The position numbers and the translations under genes were made by a program. From contig NZ_LAYQ01000009.1 in the NCBI RefSeq assembly GCF_000988205.1, forward strand, positions 22,941 through 86,940: 64,000 bases of DNA, written 5' to 3'. A model generated the notes under the pieces. The model was not told the DNA's origin. It made no database searches and saw nothing but the letters and a program-made list of their open reading frames with translations. The DNA is from Corynebacterium minutissimum. Its GTDB lineage: Bacteria > Actinomycetota > Actinomycetes > Mycobacteriales > Mycobacteriaceae. Shown here piece by piece: positions 8,802 through 17,306 of this stretch; the first letter of the stretch is position 1; each line of letters begins with the position of its first letter.

Positions 8802-9674
8802 TCAATTCTCCTTCTCGTACACGTAGAACCCTTGGCCAGACTTACGTCCAAGGCGTCCTTCCTGATAGAGGCGCGTAAGGGTTTGAGAAGGGCCCTTAGA
8901 AGGGTCACCGGAGTCCTCAGCTTCTAGAACCTTGATGCCATAATTGACATCGATTCCGGTTAGGTCAAGCAATTCGAAGGGGCCTAGCGGGTGGTTAAGC
9001 CCTGCCTTGACAGCAGTGTCGATCTGTTTGAAGTCCGCAATCCCGTTTTCGTATAGGGAGATTGCTTCATCGAAAATTGCTGCAAGGATTCGGTTCGTGA
9101 TGAAACCGAAAATCTCCTTCTCCAAACGGACCGGCGTTTTGTCGATGCTCTCGACAAATTCGACGGCTCTGTCAACAGTATTCTCTGAGGTGTGGTCGCC
9201 TTTGACCACCTCCACAAGAGGCAGAACCAAGGCCGGATTGAAGAAATGAATGTTGCATAGACGAGAAGGATCGTGGACTTCGCTAGCTAACTTCGAAGAG
9301 ACGATGCTGGACGAGTTAGTGGCCAGAATCGCTTCCTTCGGGGCGTACGATGAAATCTCTGAGAAGAGCTTCTTCTTTGCTTGCAGGTCTTCGATGATTG
9401 CTTCAATGATGAGGCTGGCGTTGGAGCAAGTTTCTTCGAGACTGGTTTCGTACTTTAGCCGAGCGAAAGCTTGGTCAACTTCGTCTTGTGTGATTTTTCC
9501 CTTAGATAGCTTCTTTTCCATCAGCTCGTGTAGAAGGGAATCGGCACGGTCGAGTTGGTCAGTATTGATGTCGTAAAGCGTTACTGTGTAGCCCTTGAGT
9601 GCGCAGTGAAAGGCAATCTGTGCACCCATAGTCCCTGCTCCGCAAATGGCGACTTTAGATTCAGCTGGATTCAT
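8802..9674 (-). CDS. 3-hydroxyacyl-CoA dehydrogenase (3-hydroxybutyryl-CoA type)
   Basis: This 290-residue NAD(P)-dependent enzyme oxidises a 3-hydroxyacyl-CoA to the 3-oxoacyl-CoA. The Rossmann motif is at the N-terminus (ICGAGTMGAQIAFHCALKGY), the catalytic histidine motif reads IHFFNPALVLPLVEVV, and the C-terminal dimerisation domain ends with GRLGRKSGQGFYVY, as in single-domain bacterial enzymes. The ATG at 9674 follows a GGAGGAG site. Only 2 bases separate it from the thiolase stop upstream, and its own TGA directly abuts the GTG of the hydratase. A carnitine dehydrogenase is the main related alternative, but the C-terminus fits 3-hydroxybutyryl-CoA dehydrogenase better. Confidence 0.92.
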   Translation of the reverse strand: MNPAESKVAICGAGTMGAQIAFHCALKGYTVTLYDINTDQLDRADSLLHELMEKKLSKGKITQDEVDQAFARLKYETSLEETCSNASLIIEAIIEDLQAKKKLFSEISSYAPKEAILATNSSSIVSSKLASEVHDPSRLCNIHFFNPALVLPLVEVVKGDHTSENTVDRAVEFVESIDKTPVRLEKEIFGFITNRILAAIFDEAISLYENGIADFKQIDTAVKAGLNHPLGPFELLDLTGIDVNYGIKVLEAEDSGDPSKGPSQTLTRLYQEGRLGRKSGQGFYVYEKEN

Positions 9675-9676
9675 TG

Positions 9677-10855
9677 CTATTTCTCCTCCACGATGATTTC
9701 AGTAGCGATTCCTTGACCGCCGCCGATGCAGGCTGAGACGATTGCTCGGCCTCCGCCTCGCTCGGAAAGCTCGGTGATTGTCTTCTGGATTAGGACGGTG
9801 CCTGTGGCGGCAATAGGATGTCCATGGGCAATTGCGCCGCCCAGTGGATTTATGTTGTCCACTGTGATGTCAAGCTCTTTTGCACAGGCAAGCACTTGAC
9901 TTGCGAATGCCTCATTGATTTCGATGAACTCGTAGTCAGAGATGCTCCGGCCAGCTTGTTTTAGTACTGACTGAATGGCAGGTACCGGTCCAATTCCCAT
10001 ATAGTTCGGGTCAACGCCAACGACAGAACTTTCTCCGATGTGTGCCAAGGGAGTGAGGTCGTGGTGCATTGCCTTATCTGCTGAAACGATGCAGACTGCT
10101 GCAGCGCCGTCGTTAATTCCCGAGGCATTCCCTGCAGTAACAGTGCCTGAGGAAATAAAAGCAGGACGTAATGCTGCTAATTTTTCTGCGTTGGTATTAG
10201 GCCGAGGGTGTTCATCGTGTTCCACTGTCCCGTGACTAGAAGTCTCAGTCGGAATTAGGAAATGCGAGTATTTCCCTTGTGCTTTCGCTTTTGCATAGTT
10301 TTCCTGACTTTGTAGAGCAAAGTCATCTTGCTCTTCGCGTGAGATGGAGTACTTTTCCGCAAGGTTCTCGGCTGTTATTCCCATTGTGGGATCGCCAACT
10401 TCTGCTGTAGAGAGCTCGCGACGAAGGAAGCTTGGGGGTGTGGAATCGTATGCCCGTTTAGCGCGTGATAATTGGAATGGTTCGTTAGTCATACTTTCCA
10501 TTCCTCCTGCAATGTAGACTCCGCCTTCAAAGGCCACGAGCTTTCCAGCAAGCGTTACAGCATTAATTCCTGACCCGCATTGCCGGTCGATCGTAAGTCC
10601 CGGAGTATTTACAGGCAGTCCTGCGCTGAGCGCCGCGACGCGAGCAGGATTCCCATAATGGGAAAGCGTATTTCCCATGATGACGTCGGTTATAGCCTCG
10701 TCATTCAAAAGTGCGTTAATGCTTGGATTGTCGATTAAGGCTTTGATGGCACGTGCACCAAGCTGTACGCCATCAAATTCGGCCAGGGTTCCTCCCTTTC
10801 TTCCGATAGGGAGGCGTGCGCCGGCGACAATAACTGCATCGTTGGGGCTCGACAA
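9677..10855 (-). CDS. Acetyl-CoA acyltransferase / thiolase, TTG start
   Basis: This 392-residue thiolase cleaves a 3-oxoacyl-CoA to acetyl-CoA and a shortened acyl-CoA. The nucleophilic cysteine lies in IDRQCGSGINAV (about residue 90), the histidine in AIAHGHPIAATG and the second cysteine in SACIGGGQGIA. The TTG at 10855 is preferred because AAGGAG lies 6 bases upstream and the protein then has normal thiolase length. An ATG at 10909 would read through a palindromic operator-like sequence. It is the first gene of the eight-gene unit running to 3282 and probably carries the operon promoter, divergent from the GAF/PucR regulator. Confidence 0.92.
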   Translation of the reverse strand: MSSPNDAVIVAGARLPIGRKGGTLAEFDGVQLGARAIKALIDNPSINALLNDEAITDVIMGNTLSHYGNPARVAALSAGLPVNTPGLTIDRQCGSGINAVTLAGKLVAFEGGVYIAGGMESMTNEPFQLSRAKRAYDSTPPSFLRRELSTAEVGDPTMGITAENLAEKYSISREEQDDFALQSQENYAKAKAQGKYSHFLIPTETSSHGTVEHDEHPRPNTNAEKLAALRPAFISSGTVTAGNASGINDGAAAVCIVSADKAMHHDLTPLAHIGESSVVGVDPNYMGIGPVPAIQSVLKQAGRSISDYEFIEINEAFASQVLACAKELDITVDNINPLGGAIAHGHPIAATGTVLIQKTITELSERGGGRAIVSACIGGGQGIATEIIVEEK

Positions 10856-10895
10856 GTTTTCTCCTTCCTTGATGTGAGGTAGCACGAGTATTCGG

Positions 10896-10909
10896 GTGAT
10901 TCGAATCAC
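10896..10909. promoter_or_regulatory. Perfect 14-bp palindrome, candidate operator of the thiolase operon
   Basis: GTGATTCGAATCAC reads identically on both strands. It lies about 40 bases upstream of the thiolase TTG start, in the 141-base region shared with the divergent regulator. The position suits an operator or activator site; binding by the adjacent GAF/PucR protein is inference. Confidence 0.45.
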
Positions 10910-10958
10910 TTGGGGAAGAGTATCGCAGCATAACTCACACCCGTAAAGTGGTTAATCA

Positions 10959-10982
10959 CACAGTATCGGACTCGGTATTGTG
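10959..10982. promoter_or_regulatory. Imperfect dyad upstream of the island regulator
   Basis: Half-sites CACAGTATC (10959-10967) and GGTATTGTG (10974-10982) match as an inverted repeat at 7 of 9 positions. The dyad ends 14 bases before the regulator ATG, overlapping its leader. It may be an autoregulatory site. Confidence 0.3.
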
Positions 10983-10996
10983 GGAAAGGACAATCA

Positions 10997-12916
10997 ATGT
11001 CGGAATTGGGGATTGAAGGCGTGGTCCAGCTATGCCGTAAAGCATTGCAGTTGACACCGGTTAGCTTTCGGGAGGAGCTTCAAGATGCTGTTGTTTCATC
11101 TAGCTTTCCGGAACTCAAAGAGGTCCTGCTGGAGATAAGTAACCGTGCCGAGTCCTCGCGGAAGCTCCGTTCACTGGTTTCGGAAATTGCAGATCTGTCC
11201 TTAGATATCAATGGCGACGAGAATGTAGATGTGGCTTTCGGCAGAATTTTGTCTTTGGCCCGTCAAATGTTGGGGACAGATGCGGCGTTCATTATGGAAC
11301 TTGATGAGCCTTCCGGCAGCGCAAGCATTATTCTTTCCAGCGGAATCTGGACCACGGAATTGCAAGAAGTTGAGCCCCACGAGAAGGGGTTCTTTTTTGA
11401 GATTTACCAGGTCGCTGCGCCATTGCAGGTGGCAAACTACTTGAGAGACGATGGCTTTGAGCATGATCCTGTGTTGGATACTGCAATAAAGCGAGAAGGG
11501 ATACGGTCCTTATTGGGGATCCCCGTCGAAGCTGAGTCAGGGTTTCAAGTTCTTTTCGTTGCGGATAGGCATGAGCGTATTTATCACACGGGGGACATCT
11601 ATATTCTTGAGCAGCTAGCAGTCCAAGTGTTAGCGGTAGGGGTCCGTGGGGAAGAGTCGAATCGCCACCACAAGGAAGTGAATAGCCTCAAGACGGTTGC
11701 GGAAGAATGCCGTGTAGAGCTGGCGAACTCTGCAAAAGCGCTAGAAACTATAGAAGCGGTCATTTCAATGGTCAGTGATTTGCTGACCGAGTCGCGTGTA
11801 GCTGCTTTTCTTGCAGAAAACATGGGGGTTCAAATCCACATTTCAAGTTTGGAAGACCTCATGCTCGATAGTGTTGGAGGCTGGCTTCCGGTAGATGGTT
11901 ACGCTCCTATCGAGAGTTATGTCCGGAGGACGTCCTCGCCGGGACGAGGAGAGTCCTTATCGTTGGGTGAGCGCGAGGTTTATGTCTCTCCCGTAATTCG
12001 TGGTGGGAAGCCCTGGGGAGTGGTTGTTGCCGACTTGATCATGCCTAGCCCTGAAACCCGGATTATTGACTTGGTAGCACGCGCCTTGAGTATTAAAGAC
12101 GTCATTGGATTGGAGGCTGATTCACAGCGAGTGGTCGAGTCCTCAAATCTCTTCTTTTCATTGGTGAGTTCTGGAAGAACGCAGCTGACGGCACGCCAAC
12201 AAGGCTTGCTAACCGAAGCGGAAATCGTAGAGGATGGCTTAAATCGTTTACTTCTTTTTTCTGGCGACGAAGCAGGTCTTCGACTGATTGCACAACGGTG
12301 TTCTGAGGTCTCTAAGGGGAAGCTCCTGATTGGTGTATCTACTGATCAGGTTGGCGTCTTAGGGGAGGCGAGCACTCTTGTATCCTTTTTTGAAACCTTT
12401 TCAAAACTTGTTGATTTGCGAAGATTAAAAGTGCACGGGTATCTGTCAGAAAAATTTACTGGTTTTCATGGAGTGGCAGAAGTATATCGCTCTTGTATAC
12501 AGTTTCTTGATGATATCGCTTCCCTGGGTTTATCTAGTGAAACAGGCTGGTATACCGACGCTGCACTTCCGCAGTCTGTGCGTCTATTGGCTCGAATGAC
12601 TAATGCTCAGCGAAAAGCATTGGTTGATGAGTCAATAGGTATTTTGCTTCGCTATGATAGGGAAAATTCAAAGGCCCTAGTGCCTACTATGCAAGCCCTT
12701 TTCTCGCACCACTTTTCAGCATCCACCGTAGCCGAAGAACTTGATATTCATGTCAATACCGTTCGCAACAGGATGAAGAGAATTGATGAAATATTGGGTG
12801 AAGGCTGGAACGAGGGGGTGCGGTTACTAGACGTACAGTTAGCGCTCGCAGCACTGCGCATCGAGTCTGGCATGCCGACCGTCTTTAACGATGTCACCTG
12901 GACTGGAAGCCATTAG
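10997..12916 (+). CDS. GAF-domain PucR-type regulator of the fatty-acid island
   Basis: This 639-residue cytoplasmic regulator has an N-terminal helical region, a GAF domain at about residues 60-215 (VDVAFGRILSLARQMLGTDA onward), a helical middle and a C-terminal PucR helix-turn-helix (STVAEELDIHVNTVRNRMKR, near residue 585). The ATG is preceded by GAAAGGA. It shares the domain plan of the regulator at 1521-3239, with modest similarity, but its bases are clearly AT-richer and match the operon it diverges from. The arrangement implies that it senses the substrate or a CoA intermediate and controls the 10855-3282 operon. A perfect hairpin terminator follows. Confidence 0.88.
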   Translation: MSELGIEGVVQLCRKALQLTPVSFREELQDAVVSSSFPELKEVLLEISNRAESSRKLRSLVSEIADLSLDINGDENVDVAFGRILSLARQMLGTDAAFIMELDEPSGSASIILSSGIWTTELQEVEPHEKGFFFEIYQVAAPLQVANYLRDDGFEHDPVLDTAIKREGIRSLLGIPVEAESGFQVLFVADRHERIYHTGDIYILEQLAVQVLAVGVRGEESNRHHKEVNSLKTVAEECRVELANSAKALETIEAVISMVSDLLTESRVAAFLAENMGVQIHISSLEDLMLDSVGGWLPVDGYAPIESYVRRTSSPGRGESLSLGEREVYVSPVIRGGKPWGVVVADLIMPSPETRIIDLVARALSIKDVIGLEADSQRVVESSNLFFSLVSSGRTQLTARQQGLLTEAEIVEDGLNRLLLFSGDEAGLRLIAQRCSEVSKGKLLIGVSTDQVGVLGEASTLVSFFETFSKLVDLRRLKVHGYLSEKFTGFHGVAEVYRSCIQFLDDIASLGLSSETGWYTDAALPQSVRLLARMTNAQRKALVDESIGILLRYDRENSKALVPTMQALFSHHFSASTVAEELDIHVNTVRNRMKRIDEILGEGWNEGVRLLDVQLALAALRIESGMPTVFNDVTWTGSH

Positions 12917-12949
12917 CCTAGAATTTTCCAGACACTTCAAATTGAAATT

Positions 12950-12987
12950 CCCCTAGCCGTTAACGACTGTTGGCTAACGGCTAGGGG
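12950..12987. terminator. Bidirectional terminator hairpin closing the island
   Basis: A perfect 13-bp inverted repeat (CCCCTAGCCGTTA at 12950-12962, TAACGGCTAGGGG at 12975-12987) has a 12-base loop. It lies between the convergent regulator (ends 12916) and hyuB (ends 13004). It lacks a long T-run on the plus side. It also marks the change from AT-richer to GC-rich sequence. Confidence 0.75.
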
Positions 12988-13003
12988 CTAGCCGGGGCGC
13001 TAC

Positions 13004-15019
13004 CTACTTCCAGTGGGAAGAGGAACGCTTGGTCATCTGCTCGCGGTACTGCTGGGTGGTGGTGGGCAGGAGCTCACCGGTGGCCCAGTCGAGGATGACG
13101 CCGTAGTGGCGGACCAGGTCGAGCTGGTCCAACTCGCCGGCGTTGTAGCGCTCAGCCACGGACTCCGGGGACTCCGCCAGCTTGTCCAGGCGGGTAGAGC
13201 GCAGCTCCTCACGCAGCTTCGCGGTTTCCTCCTCGTCGAGCTCGTACTCGTCGATCTCTGGGTCAACGGGGTGGATGACAACGCCGTAGTCCTTGGCGGC
13301 ACGGCCCACGGAGACGTAGCCATCGATGACGTCCTCCAGCACGGCCTTCGGGTCGCGCTCCAGGGCATCGCCGAAGCCGCCGCCACCGGCGGAGGGGCGC
13401 TCGAAGGTATCGCCCGGGCCCACCGGAACGTTGGAGAACAGCGCGCCGAGGTACTGCTCATCCGGGGTGCCGCGGTTGAGCCACACGCCCTGCGGGATGG
13501 AGGGCAGACCACCCTCGATGCCCCAGGTCACGGAACGCGAGCGGTCACAGCAGTAGCCCATGACGGTCTTGTTCGCATCTGTGAGCACACCGCCCTTGGT
13601 TACGCCCACACCGCCGCGGAACTTGCCGGGGCCCGCCGAGTCAGTCACCAGTGCGTGGTGGCTGGTGATAACGGGGGAGAGACGCTCCTGGCCTTCGACC
13701 GGCTGGACCGCCAGGCCCGGGCCGAAGACCGGTGCGGTGGCAGAGGAACCGTCGCGGTCGACGCGGCCGCCCCAGCCGCCAGCCATCCAGTCGTACCACA
13801 TGAAGAACTCGCCCTTGTCCTCTGGTTTCTTCGCGTCACGGGTGTCCCAACCACCGATGAGCAGGTACTCCAGGTTGAAGGCACAGGCCATGGCGCGCTC
13901 TTGCATGAGTTGGGACCACAGCTCGAAGACCGCGTTCATGATCTTCTCGAAGGGGCCGGAACAGAAGCCGGTCACCGCGTGCGGCATTCCGGCGTTGACC
14001 ACGGTTCCCTCCGGGCCGAGGTCGATGTCCATGGCGCGGTAGAGGCCGGAGTTAAGCGGGACGTCGGGGAAGAAGGTCTTGGTGCCGGCGACGATTCCGG
14101 AGAATGCGGAGCCATAGCCCGCGTTGAGGAAGCTGGCGACTGCCGGCGCGGAACCGTCCAGCGAGTAGGAGAGGCGTCCGCCCTTGATGCGCATCGTTAC
14201 CTTGATGGGAACGAGGCCCTCTTCCTTGGCCGGGTCGAGGTCGATGTAGTCGATGGTGGACCACTCGCCGTCGTCAAGCGCGGCCACACGGGAGGTGACG
14301 ATGTCTTCCACGTAGTCCTGGACCTCCCGCAGCGCGGTGCGCACGGTGTCGAAGGAGTACTTGTCCACGAGGCGGTGGATTTCGCGCTCACAGACCGCGG
14401 TGGCCTCGGCCTGGGCCTTGAGGTCGCCCATGACGATCTCGGGGCTGCGGGTGTTGCCAGCCAGGAGCTTGGCGACGTCCCTGAGGAACACGCCCTTGGA
14501 CCACACGCGCACCGGGGTGATGCGCAGGCCCTCGGTGTAGTAGTCGGTCGCGGAGACGTCGAAGGAGCCTGGGACGGAGCCGCCGGCATCGGCCCAGTGG
14601 CCTTTGTTTTGCGCGAAGGCCAGCAGGGTGCCCTCGTGGAAGATGGGGCGCAGGAAGGACACGTCATTCATGTGCGTGCCGCCCTGGTAGGGGTCGTTGA
14701 TGGCGAAGACGTCGCCTTCGTGGATGTCATCGCCGAATTCCTTGAGCACGGCCTGGCACTGGAAGTGCAGGGTGCCGACGTGCACGGCGATGTCCTGGTT
14801 TCCCTGCATCACGGTGTTGCCCTCGGCGTCACACAGCGCGGAGGAGAAGTCACGCGAGTAAATGACGAAGGAGTAGCAGGTGCGCAGAATCTGCTCGGAC
14901 ATGAGGTTGACCGAGGTGGCAAAAGCGTTCTTGAGAACCTCGAAGGTCACCGGGTCGAGCGTGCGGCGGCCGGAAGAGGACGGCGACGGTTTCTGTGGCT
15001 GTGTATGAGTCGTAGTCAT
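13004..15019 (-). CDS. hyuB: Hydantoinase B / oxoprolinase beta-type subunit
   Basis: This 671-residue protein is of the HyuB family, which pairs with HyuA for ATP-dependent hydrolysis of cyclic amides (N-methylhydantoin, 5-oxoproline) or, in related complexes, carboxylation of ketones. Family features are the N-terminus TLDPVTFEVLKNAFATSVNL, the block DIAVHVGTLHFQCQAVL followed by FAINDPYQGGTHMNDVSF, and a C-terminal glycine-rich stretch ERPSAGGGGFGDAL. The ATG at 15019 follows an AAGGAA site, and the conserved domain starts about 28 residues in. It lies 38 bases downstream of hyuA on the same strand. No carbamoylase or dihydropyrimidinase gene is nearby, so the substrate is open. The plus strand carries a long antisense open frame, which I consider a composition artefact. 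Confidence 0.88.
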   Translation of the reverse strand: MTTTHTQPQKPSPSSSGRRTLDPVTFEVLKNAFATSVNLMSEQILRTCYSFVIYSRDFSSALCDAEGNTVMQGNQDIAVHVGTLHFQCQAVLKEFGDDIHEGDVFAINDPYQGGTHMNDVSFLRPIFHEGTLLAFAQNKGHWADAGGSVPGSFDVSATDYYTEGLRITPVRVWSKGVFLRDVAKLLAGNTRSPEIVMGDLKAQAEATAVCEREIHRLVDKYSFDTVRTALREVQDYVEDIVTSRVAALDDGEWSTIDYIDLDPAKEEGLVPIKVTMRIKGGRLSYSLDGSAPAVASFLNAGYGSAFSGIVAGTKTFFPDVPLNSGLYRAMDIDLGPEGTVVNAGMPHAVTGFCSGPFEKIMNAVFELWSQLMQERAMACAFNLEYLLIGGWDTRDAKKPEDKGEFFMWYDWMAGGWGGRVDRDGSSATAPVFGPGLAVQPVEGQERLSPVITSHHALVTDSAGPGKFRGGVGVTKGGVLTDANKTVMGYCCDRSRSVTWGIEGGLPSIPQGVWLNRGTPDEQYLGALFSNVPVGPGDTFERPSAGGGGFGDALERDPKAVLEDVIDGYVSVGRAAKDYGVVIHPVDPEIDEYELDEEETAKLREELRSTRLDKLAESPESVAERYNAGELDQLDLVRHYGVILDWATGELLPTTTQQYREQMTKRSSSHWK

Positions 15020-15057
15020 GTCGATTCCTTTCAAAGGAGAGTTTGAAGGCGAGGGTC

Positions 15058-17115
15058 TTAGGCGTTGGTGGCCTTGCCGATGTGGATACGGATGTTGGAC
15101 CACTCATCAATTTCTGCACGGTCTCCAGGCGGAATGACGGTGGTGGCATCGAACTGGTCGATGATGGCCGGGCCGTTGAGCTTGGCGCCGGCCTTCAGGT
15201 CGGGGCGGTGATAAATCGGGACATCGGCCCAGCCGCCGTGCGCGGAGAAGTAGACGGGGCGGGTGGTCTCTGGGAGCTCTGCCTCGTGCTCTTCGACCTC
15301 GTAGTGCTTGAAGGGCGGGTTCTCAAGCTCGCCGATGGCGATGAGGCCAATCTGGTAGAACTCCACCGCGCCGTCGCGGTCGGCGAAGGAGTACTCGCGC
15401 TCGTGCTCATCGTGGAACATGGCGACGGCATCATCGAGCGGGTTATCGGACTCGGGGATTTCCACCGTCAGGGAACGCCACTGGCCGCGGTAGCGCATGG
15501 ACGCGGTCAGCTTGAACTTCATGCGCTCCTCCGGGACGTGCTCCTTCTCCAGGCGCTCGCGGGCCTCGGAGATCAGCGCCTGGAATTCCTTGCGCAGTTC
15601 GGTGGTGTCCACCTCGTCCACCGGTGCTTGGTACATCTTGGTGATGTCGTGTCGGATGTCCACGAGCAAGCAGCCCTGGGCGGAGGTCACGCCTGGGTGC
15701 GGCGGGACCACGACGGTGGGGATGGACAGATCGCGGGCGACCTCAGCGCCGTGCAGGGCGCCGGCGCCGCCGCCGACGACAAGGACGAAGTCACGCGGGT
15801 CGTAACCACGGCGGATGGACAGCAGGCGTACCGCATCGGCCATGTTGGCGTTGGCCACCTGGATAATGTTCTCGGCTGCGGCTTCGAGCTCAAGGTTGAG
15901 CGGCTCTGCAACCGTCTTGTTGACGGCCTCGCGCGCGGCATCCGGGTTCAGCTTCAGTGCACCGCCGATGAGCTCGGTGCCGAGGCGGCCGAGGGTGACG
16001 TTGGCATCGGTGTTGGTGGCATCGGTGCCGCCGCGCTCGTAGCAGACCGGTCCCGGATCCGCGCCCGCGGACTGCGGGCCGTTGCGCAGGGAACCTGCCT
16101 CATCGATCCACGCCAGCGAGCCGCCGCCAGCGCCGATGGTGCCGACCTCGATGGACGGGAAGCAGATGGGGAAGCCGTATTCGACCTGCCACTGCTTGGT
16201 GATGCGGATGTCACCTTCGTAGACCAGCGCGATATCGGTGGAGGTACCGCCCATTTCCAGGCCAATCGCGTTGGAGTAGCCACAGCGGGTGGCGATGTCT
16301 TGCACCGCGATGGCGCCGGCCGCAATGCCGGAGGCAGCCAGGCGGACCGGGTAGCGGGTCACCATCTCCGGGGTCATGGAACCGCCGCCGGAGTGGAGAA
16401 GGAGCAGGTCTCCGTCGTAGCCGCCTTCCTCCAGCTGGCGGGACAGGCGGTTGACGTAGCCGGAGACGAGCGGGGCCAGGACCGCATTGGCGACGGTCGT
16501 GGAGAAGCGGTCGTGCTCGAAGATCTCCGGGAGGATTTCGGAGGAGGTGGAGACGGTGGCGTCGGGAAGCTCCTCGCGCAGGATCTCCGCCATGCGCTCC
16601 TCGTGGGAGGCGTTGGCATGGGAGTTGATGAAGCAGACCGCGACGGTCTCAATCTTCTTGCGGCGCAGGATCCCGGCGATGCAGCGAGCCTCTGCCTCAT
16701 CCAACGGGGTGATCTCGGCGCCGTCGAAGTCGATGCGCTCTTCGACCTCGTAGCGATCACGGCGGCGGATGTAGGGATCCGGAACGTCCTTGTAAGCATC
16801 CCACAACTCATCCTTGGTGCCGTCGCGGATTTCCAGAACATCGCGGAAGCCCTTCGTGGTGATGAGCGCTGCCGGTGGGAAGCGGCGCTGGATCAGCGCG
16901 TTGGTGGCCACCGTGGTGCCGTGGGAGAACACCTCGACCTGGTTGAGCTGGACGTCGGCCGACTCGAGGCCGTTCATCACCGCCTTCATCGGGTCATCCG
17001 GGGTGGAGGGAACCTTGGCTACCGACAACTCGTGGGTCTCGGTGTTAACAATCGCGACATCGGTGAACGTTCCTCCGACGTCGACGGATACGCGAAAAGG
17101 TTTATTTCCCGTCAT
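15058..17115 (-). CDS. hyuA: Hydantoinase A / oxoprolinase alpha-type subunit
   Basis: This 685-residue ATP-binding subunit partners HyuB. The N-terminal phosphate-binding motif RVSVDVGGTFTDVAIVNTET is at residues 8-27, and the actin-like ATPase core shows GLEMGGTSTDIALV and GTIGAGGGSLAWID near residues 290-330, plus FVLVVGGGAGALHGAEVA. ATG 17115 is chosen because the domain starts immediately after it and a GAGAGG site precedes it; an upstream open extension to 17316 overlaps the divergent regulator and is not conserved-looking. It heads a two-gene hyuA-hyuB unit, divergent from the PucR-type gene at 17307, which is its probable regulator. N-methylhydantoinase, 5-oxoprolinase and acetone-carboxylase-like activities cannot be told apart here. 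Confidence 0.88.
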   Translation of the reverse strand: MTGNKPFRVSVDVGGTFTDVAIVNTETHELSVAKVPSTPDDPMKAVMNGLESADVQLNQVEVFSHGTTVATNALIQRRFPPAALITTKGFRDVLEIRDGTKDELWDAYKDVPDPYIRRRDRYEVEERIDFDGAEITPLDEAEARCIAGILRRKKIETVAVCFINSHANASHEERMAEILREELPDATVSTSSEILPEIFEHDRFSTTVANAVLAPLVSGYVNRLSRQLEEGGYDGDLLLLHSGGGSMTPEMVTRYPVRLAASGIAAGAIAVQDIATRCGYSNAIGLEMGGTSTDIALVYEGDIRITKQWQVEYGFPICFPSIEVGTIGAGGGSLAWIDEAGSLRNGPQSAGADPGPVCYERGGTDATNTDANVTLGRLGTELIGGALKLNPDAAREAVNKTVAEPLNLELEAAAENIIQVANANMADAVRLLSIRRGYDPRDFVLVVGGGAGALHGAEVARDLSIPTVVVPPHPGVTSAQGCLLVDIRHDITKMYQAPVDEVDTTELRKEFQALISEARERLEKEHVPEERMKFKLTASMRYRGQWRSLTVEIPESDNPLDDAVAMFHDEHEREYSFADRDGAVEFYQIGLIAIGELENPPFKHYEVEEHEAELPETTRPVYFSAHGGWADVPIYHRPDLKAGAKLNGPAIIDQFDATTVIPPGDRAEIDEWSNIRIHIGKATNA

Positions 17116-17263
17116 GGTGGGAACCTCTCTTTCAAAGGCTGGTGAATTCGGTTGAGAGGAATCTTGATATGGCACGAGGAGGGGAGCAATGGAGAAACGG
17201 TGAATTAAGAGCGAAGAAGGTGGAGGAAACTCCAAACAAGCAGGTTGGGGCATACTAGAATTA

Positions 17264-17298
17264 GCCGGAGAAAAGTAAGATAGGACACTATTTTCCGG
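17264..17298. promoter_or_regulatory. Candidate operator between hyuA and its regulator
   Basis: An imperfect dyad has CCGGAGAAAA at 17264-17273 and TATTTTCCGG at 17289-17298. It lies directly upstream of the regulator GTG start. A -10-like TACTAGAAT lies just before it at 17253-17261 on the plus strand. It is offered as a regulator site on position only. Confidence 0.3.
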
Positions 17299-17306
17299 AG
17301 GGATAA

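Noticed and set aside
13013..17145. Two long open frames on the plus strand (about 677 and 700 codons) opposite hyuB and hyuA
   Set aside because: They mirror the codon positions of the real genes in GC-rich DNA, have no ribosome site or recognisable domain, and their translations are repetitive in G, V, A, D, L, H.
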